From Silene latifolia (Eukaryota; Streptophyta; Magnoliopsida; Caryophyllales; Caryophyllaceae), in assembly GCF_048544455.1 (NCBI RefSeq), contig NC_133534.1, forward strand, positions 90,735,637 to 90,799,636: 64,000 bases of DNA, written 5' to 3'. Below the pieces are notes generated by a model. That model was not told where the DNA came from. It saw only the letters and a list, made by a program, of their open reading frames with translations, and ran no database searches. A program made the translations under genes and the position numbers. Every line of letters begins with the position of its first letter. Within the stretch, counting starts at the first letter, position 1. Positions 56,182-64,000 of this stretch are shown here, piece after piece.

Positions 56182-57703
56182 CTATTCTTCCATTTTCCCT
56201 TTGCCTTTGTCATTCTTATCATATTTCTTGTCTCCACCATGAGCCGTACGCTCCTGCGCTATCCCAGACCTAATCACCAACGGTCTCTCTCGTGGACTAG
56301 CCTTGCCATTCTTATCTACCAACTTTTCCATGGCAGGAGAAGTCTTCGGTTTCTTCGATGGATGAACAACTCGAAATCTGGCTTCTTGCTCTCCCCCGGT
56401 CAAGTTCTTCTCTTTCTCCTTCTCTACGTCACGAACCTTGTAGTCAACAGGCTCGCGTTTCCTTAGTCTCTCGCGCTCCTCAGGAGTAGTAGCTTTCCTC
56501 CATTGCAAGTAGGAATCTGATACCCATAGTGCACTAACAGAAGTGTTTTGGAACCACATGTTTCTTTGAGCCCATTTAATGGCCCTCTCTCTTCGGCTCT
56601 CAGTAGTAAGCGCCATGGCAGTATGAGGAATAGTATCAAGCTTCGGAATCGTCTGCTTCAATCCAACCTGCTTTATCAGCCTCTCTGGGAGATACATATC
56701 ATGAATTCCAAGCCAGGAATGTGAACCGATCGGGTAGGGTCAAAGGACGATACTCCAGTAACAGACTTGAGATGCCACCATGGTAAGATCCATCTAATTA
56801 AGGGACCATCCTCGCTCTTCAGCTTTTTCTCCCAGTAGTTGCAGACTCGAGTAAAGTCCACCATGTAAAGCGTAGTCCTCGTTGCAATTGAGCGTGCATG
56901 ATGAGCAGGAACATTAACGGGGGGCTCGATCAATCGTAAGCGCTCCATAAGCCAAACCTACCAAAAGCAGGTATTAGTATCCGAAAACACGAACAAAAAA
57001 AAAGAAAAAAAAACGGAAAAACGGGAAAAAAAAAAGAAAAAACGAAAACGAAAAAAAAGAGAAAGAAAAGTTGTGTTCTTTTACGTGCAAAATGATGGGA
57101 CTTCCCAAATAAGGAAGGTCGCGGTTGGCTTTCCTGTTATCTAACCCCAACATGATCTGTCCTTAACACAGGCAAGCTGGACTCCTACGTAGCTCCATCT
57201 GCTCAACTAGGCTCAAATAGCGAGGGTCACCTCTCATATCCTCATCAACATGCCCTTGAAGGACATAAACATGCAATAGGTAAAACCCGAATGCCCTCCG
57301 CCTCGCAACATAGGAGATAGTAGGATCTGCCCTATTTATGAATCGATCAATGAAATCAAGCATTTAGACTCCTTTTGAGGTCACAAGGCGGTCAACTTCA
57401 GCTCTTGCCAATCCAAGCAAACCCCTAAATTTGTTTTTGTACCCTTCATAAGTAGAGGGTATAGCAGGTAAATGTTTCGGGTCCCAACCACCAATTGTAG
57501 AAATTTCTTAAGGGAATGGGCAGATATCGCCTCCAGGAAAGGCAAATACGTGATAGTTCGGGTCCCAATACCAAGAATGGTTTGACAACCTTAATTAGCT
57601 TCAAGCTCAAAATTGATCCAAAGTTGTAGGCACCCATATCATGTTTCTCCACATTTGAGAACTCGTTTGTCCATTCTTTGAGACGGATTTCTAAAGTATT
57701 CAT
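56182..57703 (-). pseudogene. Antisense extra gene 1 of C: DUF7745-like protein, frameshifted
   Basis: Minus-strand gene of unknown function. From ATG 57701-57703: a start similar to plant DUF7745 proteins, then after a frame change near 57570 the motif FWDPNYHVFAFPGGDICPFP. There is a stop near 57364, and YVARRRAFGFYLLHVYVLQG continues. An intron (56958-57084) fits well: donor GCAC|GTAAAAG, a long pyrimidine tract on the minus strand, acceptor TTGGTAG|GTTTGG. The second exon holds VWLMERLRLIEPPVNVPAHH, a frame change near 56690, then YLPERLIKQVGLKQTIP and a lysine/glutamate-rich tail to the stop at 56182. The domain name is from memory; the gene structure is seen directly. Confidence 0.6.
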
Positions 57704-57789
57704 GATGTATGATCAATTAGAGACTTTTATGTAATAAGACGGAGAAAGACGGAAGAATTATGTGAATAAAACCTCCATCGACGTCTATA

Positions 57790-57797
57790 TTTATACT
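57790..57797 (-). promoter_or_regulatory. Candidate TATA box of antisense gene 1
   Basis: Minus strand TATAAATA, about 87 bases upstream of the ATG, followed by a short leader. A GC-rich hairpin word (57842-57890) lies 45-100 bases further upstream. Confidence 0.5.
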
Positions 57798-57841
57798 AAT
57801 ACTGTTTCCTAAAATCTGTCAGGACGGACACACTGGAGTGA

Positions 57842-57890
57842 TGCGCCTCTTCAAAGAGACGCAGCTCCTGCTGCACCTCTTCCTCAACTG
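57842..57890. repeat. GC-rich hairpin word of C, copy 1
   Basis: TGCGCCTCTTCAAAGAGACG followed by CAGCTCCTGCTGCACCTCTTCC. The CTCTT/AAGAG arms can pair. Related copies at 61800-61860 and 63010-63075. Confidence 0.75.
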
Positions 57891-58663
57891 TATTTCTGTG
57901 ATTTTCCGCATTGGATATTTTCTAATTCCTTAATGCATAATTTCCTATTCGCATGGGTTATTATTTTTGGTAATTCCGTCGAATTACTATATTTCGAGTT
58001 TCCTAATCTTACGGGTACACATTTTGAGGCGACATCGGCATTCTCGTCATTTCACCACACTTGTCCATTTCTTTTTAATTTTATTTTTTGGGGAATCATT
58101 TCACCAATTTAATTATTTATCCATTTCTTTTTAATTTTCTTTTTTGGGGAATCATTTCACCAATTTAATAATTCATTTTCAAACTTAGCAATTTCTTTTA
58201 ATTTTTTTTCTTTTGGGGAATCATTTCACTCCCGTTTCATTTCAAACTTATATGTTTCCATTATCATCTTTTTTTAGGGGGTAGCCCTCTTTACTGTCCG
58301 GTCATTTTCGATAAATTTTTTGCATTTCCTCGAGTCTTTTTCTTGCGCTGATTTAGGCCATATGTACAAATATGTGTTTTACGTGCAATTTCTGTGTAAA
58401 TGTCGGCAACATCATGGCGGCATAAACTATTGTCTACCAAACTTGTTCAAAACTAACCTGCAGGTACAAACGTAACACCCAACTACAAAGGCACTCAGGC
58501 CATCATATATACATCCAAAAGGAATATGTACACCAAACTGGGGGGTCGAGCCCGAAACAAAGTCCAGAAGTGCAAAATGAAGGTAAAATATACAAAAGTG
58601 TGTGAAGTACAGCCAACAACAAAAACAACAAGGAGCAACAAACTACTGATAGTCGCCGCCCAA
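57891..58663. other. Non-coding spacer between the two antisense genes
   Basis: A+T-rich; three near-copies of a segment with TTTTGGGGAATCATTTCAC (about 58090, 58146, 58214) form a short imperfect direct repeat. No gene seen. Confidence 0.7.
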
Positions 58664-61600
58664 CTAGGTAACTCTCGCCTCGAGAGCAGCGATCTCGGCG
58701 TCGCGGACCTCTAGCTCCCTCAGCAGGCGAGCCATCTCCTGTCGGGACTGGGCTAGCTCTCGCTCCAAGTCACGCTCTCTCTGCAAACGACAAGAATTGG
58801 CTCATGTCAATCATTTTAAACATAAAGAAAGTTAGGAAATTTAAAAATGAAGTAAACGGAAGGTTCATACCTGACGTCGTCAGCCGTCAGTAAGTGCCTC
58901 GATGGCAGTAGCCCGTAGCCGGTTGGCTACCTTCCATAAAGCCCAAACCCGGATGGCGCAACCTACATTTCAATAATCAAGGATTCTCAATGATTGGATA
59001 AGTTTTAACAAGTGTATTCTTATACAAAAGCTGAACAAATTGGGGAATATGCCCTCTGAATCAGATGCTACCACTCGACTAGGCCAGCATCTCTCACCGC
59101 CACATCAAAGTCGCAAAGATCGGAGATCGTCGTCATCCCCGTCGCATTAGTGTACTCGAGAGTCTCGGGGTACACTGGGGGCTCGATGCCCGCCACTTTA
59201 ACCTACTGCAAAGCTTCAAATGGTTTTCATTAATTGATGATCAGTCATCATATTTTCAAGACAATCGAAAGAAGAATAAAGCACTTACCACAACCGGCCA
59301 GTACGCCAACCTCCAGTAAAGGAACGCTGAGTAGTCCTCACCAGGAAGAAGGAGGGTGTCGCCACCAACGTCTGCCAAGTCTGCCTCCCTCTCGGCATCG
59401 GAAGGCTCCCTGAACATCGTCCGAAGAGGATCGATGGGGACCGTCAAGACATCACGAGAGCACTGACGAGTCAAACGCTCGCCCAAGTACCACACGTGAC
59501 CTATCGATATCCTCAACAGCAACCGGCTTGAGAACCTGGGTCAAAGGACCTCAGCCACAAAAGGAGGGACGTCAGTGTAGTCCGCCTAAGGCCTGGGCAC
59601 CCACTATGAAAAGCAAATAAGAGGTCATTCTTATGATTAGTTCTAAAAGAAAGTGATGAAGAAGCAAACAAAGAAGGGTGAGTCGAAGGTACTCACGCCC
59701 TCCAACTGCAGAGCGTTCACGTCTCGTAGACAGACGTCGTGAAACGAACGCTGACTCTTCGTGCGACACATCACCCAATCCCTCACAACGGGATAGGCTC
59801 TCTCCACTGGCTCCGTCCTCTTGGGCGCGATACTCGGGAAGTAGGATTACACCCATGCCTGCAAGACAGGATAATCAATAACGATATTTCGTGATAAGAA
59901 AAGGAAATGATCTTTCATGATAGGAAATGAAGGTTCATACCTACAGCAACAGTCCAGGGCCAACGGTGGTAGGAGAAGTCCCGTTCTCTATCAGCTACGG
60001 ACGAACCATGGCCCTCATATAGCGAATGAGGACCGCAAAACCAGCAGTGACCCAGTCCCAACGGCCTAGGCCACTCAGGTCAGAAAGGATAGGAAGAAGC
60101 TTCGTCGACAGCCTCTCTCCCTTGTCTCCGAGGTAGATCGAAGACAAGAACCACCAAAACCACAAATGAGCTCTCTGCTCTTCGGTGCAAGGAGGAGGAG
60201 TTTTCTCCCTCCCATCGATCATCACCATCGCCGGTCTCTTCCCAGCAAAGTAATCCCGGACGTAGGAACTAGGCACCAGCCCGGGGACCTCAGCAGCCTT
60301 CGGCATCAGGTTCCAACCAATCAAGCTCCTAGCCTCAGCCGAGTCCACCCTCATGGCTGTCTCCGACCACACCACATCCTCAGTCCTACACGGCAAGCCA
60401 GAAATCATGTCGTAATCCTCCAACGTGACCCCAACCACGCCAAAAGGCATGTGAAAGATAGAGGTCATGTCCCAAATCCGATCTAGGTAAGCTCGAACCA
60501 GGCTAAGGTTAGCCCAAATCTTCCTTCCCTTGATGTCCCTCCAAGCTCGTACTAAGGCACCAAACGCTCCCCGCTCGATGATGGTCCGCTCATCCGGCGA
60601 CAACATCCCGTAAAACTCCATCATCGTCGTATAGCCCGAGAAAGACCTGATGTTCCCAGCCTCCTATTTTGATTCGAAGCAAGAGCTATCTTTAGCTCGA
60701 ATGAAAGAGAAAATGAATAGCAAATAAGAATAAAAATAAAAGAAGATAAATCAAAGAGTGATGAGTTCAAATTACCAAGCTCTTCACCGTCCTGTAGGAC
60801 AGGTGACCCTCCGCAGCCCAGATGAGGTGTCTGCTATCCCAACTCTCAGCACACTCCGATGCTCCCCTCAGCTGGTGACCACCTCGTCCGACGTTGGCCC
60901 GGCTCGGGGCCTCCTCCTCCTCAACAACCTCGTCCTTAGCAGCTGCCACTACAGCAGTAAAAGCCTGCTCTAACGTCTCCTCAAGCGTACGAGAAAGGTC
61001 AAGAACCGTGTCCACGTCCATGGGACCCCTCCCTGACGTAGAAGCGTCGTCACCTGCAAAATTAAAGTGAATGTAGGTCGCGTCAAATGACGACAAGCCT
61101 TAATTAGGGGATTTTCGAGCTTTCAAAGCTCTGAAATCGCTCTTTTCTCGCCATCTTTGGCCATTTTCCTAAAAACCCGACCGCTCATGTGGTAATATGG
61201 GTCAAGTCAAGTCTAAATTGAAGCCTAGTAATGGGTTCAAGTCAGAATTTCGACAGCATTTCGTCATTACAATGATTCTGCCCTAGAAAAGTGTCCTGAA
61301 AAAGCCGTCACAAATTAAAATTCTGAAATGGTAGGAAGTTTACCCATCGTACAAGGATTCTAAATATCAAGTTTTATCACAAATGGGCAATCCTAAGGCT
61401 ATTTTCGAAGCAATTTACGGTTCAGTTGTGAGACCGTCTCAATTTCACTCAAATGCTCAAAACTCAATGAAAATTCGAAATGGACATATGGTTATGATCT
61501 TGCCAATTATCCATCTACCATGTCAATTTTGAAAGGCAAAATCTTTTGGGGGAAAAGCCCCAAATTTTTGACATTTTTAGGGTTGGAAACCCTATTTTGT

Positions 61601-61664
61601 CGATCCAAATTGATCAAATACGGAAGATTAATGCAAAGATAATACACATACCTCGATTAGTCAT
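58664..61664 (-). pseudogene. Antisense extra gene 2 of C: plant mobile domain (PMD) protein, eight exons
   Basis: PMD proteins occur in plant genes and in transposons; the molecular function is uncertain. Predicted exons (minus strand): 61652-61664, 60776-61053, 59941-60663, 59697-59858, 59289-59603, 59026-59205, 58871-58962, 58664-58780. All introns are GT-AG and phases agree, except one base at the 59026/58962 junction. Exon 2 is acidic. Exon 3 carries the PMD motifs: IWDMTSIFHMPFGVVGVTLE, DYDMISGLPC, and RAHLWFWWFLSSIYLGDKG. Exon 4 continues with SYFPSIAPKRTEPVERAYP, exon 5 with GHVWYLGERLTRQCSRDV. The last exon is a short coiled coil (RERDLERELAQSRQEM). In-frame stops, most explicable as CAG, CAA or CGA to TAG, TAA or TGA, make it a pseudogene. 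It could be a host gene captured by C. Confidence 0.75.
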
Positions 61665-62592
61665 GGCAAATGCAAGCTTTTTATCAAATTATGGTGAGAA
61701 ATGGTTGGAATTTGAGAGAGTATTAGACGGAATTATGTTCGAAATTATGAATAAAACCCGTGTTTTATCGAGTTTTTACCCACACAGAGCCACATCCAGG
61801 AAAAGACGCAGCAGGTGCTGCGCCTCTTCCAAGAGATTCCAGGAGATGCAGCTCTAGCTTCGCCTCTACCTTAGTTTCCCTCCAAATTGATTTTCGAGGA
61901 ATCGTTATAACTTCGTTATTTGTGGGCCCATTTTTGGTGCGCATCTAGCTCAATACCATATACCATATATTTGGTCCGTTTGATGTTTATTCTTCGCCCC
62001 GACCCGCATTTTCAAGCCGACTGCAAACTGTTGCGATACGTTATCAAGACCTCGCTTGCCACAAGGAGAAAGTACTCTCTGACAGGTGTTTTCGACACAC
62101 CTCTATTCTATTCCCCCAGCGATAGTTCTGGGCAGACAATTGTCCCTCTCAAGACGTGGAGATCAGTATCGATTACGTTCCCCCACCAAGAGTTTCGGAC
62201 ATGCCATCGTCCCTCTCAACACGTGGAGATCAACATCAACCTCATGTTTTACCAAAGTTTGTTTGAAAACTGACCCGAGCAGATTTCCCCAGCAGTTCCT
62301 GCCGACGTCCTGCTGCCTCTTCGATTTCACGTTTTGCCTTCCTTTGGATTCTCAAGGAATTTCAGGTGTGGTCTCTTCTTATGGCTGGCGAGCCTCCTTA
62401 TGTAGTCTAATGGACTTTAAACGACCCTCCCCGAAAGTCGACAGACTCTAAAATGTTCCTGACGACAGGTCCTTGGCTCAGACCTCTTGAGCCGCCTCGC
62501 GTCGCCATAGTCGTCAGGTTGTAATCTTCGATTGAACTGATGGCTATACTTTAACTTTCGCCTTGTCCAAGCCTCAGTCAAAGTGGGGGCTC
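61665..62592. other. Promoter region of antisense gene 2 and 3' end of C
   Basis: Contains the second GC-rich hairpin word (61800-61860), a candidate leader for the PMD gene, and the 3' end of C up to the polypurine tract AAAGTGGGGGC (62580-62590). ORFs on the plus strand look accidental. Confidence 0.6.
61800..61860. repeat. GC-rich hairpin word of C, copy 2
   Basis: GACGCAGCAGGTGCTGCGCC, then TCTTCCAAGAGATTCCAGG and a diverged half. Lies about 140-195 bases upstream of the PMD gene ATG. Confidence 0.75.
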
Positions 62593-62920
62593 TGTAGATA
62601 CTTCATTTATGCACCTCCCGCAAGCCACCTGGTGATGATTGGACCGCATGTTTGGTACACGGAACGATTTATGACAGTTCGTAAGTTTATCGTCAAGTGA
62701 TGGCTCAAACACTTATGTTAACCTCATAGTCGTCATCTATGCGCCGATACGGTCGTTTTGACTGTAATTAGAGTACATTTGGAGTCCGGGTCAAAAACTG
62801 TCTTCATTTTCTAATAACCGTTTTAAAATGCCGAGTCAGAATATTCCGGAATGTTACGGATACTTGTATTCCATATTTTCAATCTTTTAATCTCTTTGGC
62901 AAATTATATCCCGGATATAC

Positions 62921-62928
62921 TATATAAA
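62921..62928 (+). promoter_or_regulatory. TATA box in the LTR of C
   Basis: TATATAAA, 328 bases into the LTR, upstream of the hairpin word. Confidence 0.55.
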
Positions 62929-63009
62929 ATATTAAGGAGATTGAGATCAAATCGCAATTCCATAATAGAAACACGAAAATCTTTCTTTCGCAGGAGAAAA
63001 CCACTTGAG

Positions 63010-63075
63010 AAAGGGCACAACAAGTGCTGCGCCTCTTCCAAGAGACGCAGTAGCTGCTGCGCCTCTTCCCCAGTT
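63010..63075. repeat. GC-rich hairpin word of C, copy 3 (LTR)
   Basis: CTGCGCCTCTT-CC-AAGAGACGCAG forms an 11-bp stem with one mismatch, followed by a second copy of the left arm (GCTGCTGCGCCTCTTCC). Confidence 0.85.
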
Positions 63076-63119
63076 CCTTTCTGCGTATTTTCAAATGTTT
63101 TCGAGATTCACTTCCAAAG

Positions 63120-64000
63120 TGTTGAAGTTAGTGTCCTCCACAATAGTGCTTTAACATAATAAATCTCATTAATGGAATATCGTCAGATATTTAATTATTT
63201 GATCCTAGTCAGCTGATCAACGTATATTGGTAACGGTTGGCCAACTAGGGTTTGACGTTACTGTCGTAAGACGGCGGTGTTCAGCTGATCCCTTTCGGTC
63301 ACACCTAAAGGAACGAGCCCCAACACGAAAGCTAATTAGTTGTATGAGTTACAATTTAAATTAGTCCCTTGATAAAATTAACTAAGAGTTAGTCGATTAA
63401 ATTGATTTAGAGAGATATCGAGTTGTGAACTTGAGGTACGAAAATTATTATTTAATTATGCGATAATTGAATAATAAATTATTTGAGACGGGAATTAATG
63501 ATTAAGCAGTTAATTATTAAATTGGTACTAGTGGACTAATGTGATTAGTATTGGTACGTAAACTATATGTGTAGCCGAACAAATATATTTACAGATTGAT
63601 TTAGACAAAATTAATTGGATGCATTTAAACATGAAACGATGTTTAAAATAAAATTTACACGTATTTGTGCGACAAATATTAGAACCAAAATGGACCTGTA
63701 AATGGGACATTGGACCGTGTAAATGGAGTGTAGTGGATGATTATAGACATAATCATTTCACTTTACTTGTTGTTTCTTCCATAAGTCATCTTATGATCAC
63801 TTGCATGTGATATAAGATTGGACAAAAATAAAAACAAGTGCACTCCCTCACTCCACTAAGTCCACCCGCCACTTCTACTACTACACCCCATCTTTTTGTT
63901 AAATTTTTCCTACACTTCATCTTTCACTTTTGCATGTGAACAAAAATTTGGTCTATCTCTCTAAAAATTAATATACACCATTTACTAAGATTGTTAGTAA
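63120..64000 (+). mobile_element. LTR of a second B-family copia element (B2), partial
   Basis: Begins TGTTGAAGTTAGTGTCC and aligns with the minus-strand LTR of B (27808 leftward) to the end of the window. No polypurine tract precedes it, so it is a 5' LTR or a solo LTR. The possible target duplication is CAAAG (63115-63119). It lies inside the 3' LTR of C. Confidence 0.85.

Larger units (their letters stand above)
30517..63119 (+). mobile_element. Element C: Tat-lineage Ty3/gypsy retrotransposon, decayed, hosting E
   Basis: Pieces at 30517-35495 and 55332-63119 belong to one element, split by E (35496-55331). Order: gag/protease region, RT, RNase H, a second archaeal-type RNase H, integrase, two minus-strand extra genes, polypurine tract, 3' LTR. 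The double RNase H and the extra genes downstream of pol mark the Tat lineage (Ogre/Retand relatives). The 5' LTR and most of gag are missing at the B junction. The 3' LTR is cut by a B-family LTR at 63120. Pol is full of stops. Confidence 0.9.
62593..63119 (+). repeat. 3' LTR of C, interrupted
   Basis: Starts TGTAGATACTTC directly after the polypurine tract. Contains a TATA box TATATAAA (62921-62928) and the third hairpin word (63010-63075). It is cut at 63120 by a B-family LTR; the rest is outside the window. Confidence 0.82.

Noticed and set aside
58664..61664. PMD gene as a host gene independent of C
   Set aside because: It lies between the pol end and the polypurine tract/3' LTR of C with no LTR or target duplication of its own, so it reads best as part of the element. 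Host origin by capture remains possible.
62086..62451. ORFs upstream of the 3' LTR of C
   Set aside because: They lie in the conserved non-coding 3' end of a Tat element, next to the polypurine tract; no domain is visible.

Overview
The window is plant nuclear DNA made of nested LTR retrotransposons. I found no host gene, RNA gene, CRISPR array or prokaryotic feature. The evidence for a plant is a Ty1/copia pol with YVDD, Tat-type Ty3/gypsy pol with a second RNase H, Athila-type gag-protease with a tRNA-Asp primer site, chromovirus-like 3' ends, and GT-AG introns. The order Caryophyllales is only a guess.

Layout, left to right. Element A' (1-7425, minus) is a copia-derived element coding only for gag. 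It sits in E' (7426-15359, minus), a non-autonomous Athila-type element. E' abuts the primer site of F (15360-16906, minus), another element with a tRNA-Asp primer site, which lies in G (16907 to about 19.3 kb, plus), an Athila-type ORF with an intron-bearing leader. A chromovirus-like 3' end and 3' LTR, H (to 22420, plus), is inserted in the ATHILA-type ORF of D (22421-26566, plus). Copia element B (26567-30516, minus) is inserted in D's 3' LTR. B loses its 5' half at an abrupt junction with C (from 30517, plus), a decayed Tat-lineage element.

The right half is a resolved triple nest. C's integrase is split by E (35496-55331, target duplication AACTC). E's 3' region is split by A (44608-53382, duplication CCGTT/CCATT). 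C resumes at 55332 with the integrase C-terminus, then carries two intron-containing genes on the opposite strand (a DUF7745-like one and a plant-mobile-domain one), its polypurine tract and its 3' LTR. That LTR is cut at 63120 by another B-family LTR. By-eye LTR divergence (A about 1.8%, E about 2.5%) agrees with the nesting order.

How the parts may work together. A and A' keep an intact gag but no pol, and share LTR starts and 3' leader with B, which has pol; B-type elements are the likely helpers. E and E' both have gag-protease plus an ATHILA-type ORF with no RT, RNase H or integrase, so this is the family's structure and not a chance deletion.

The most unusual signal is a family of short CpG dyads with a CG-NN-CG core. 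They are clustered upstream of TATA boxes both in the LTR and before the extra ORF of the E family. F, H and probably D carry analogous words near their promoters, and C has a different GC-rich hairpin word in comparable places. This suggests that LTR and internal promoters share cis-regulatory words.
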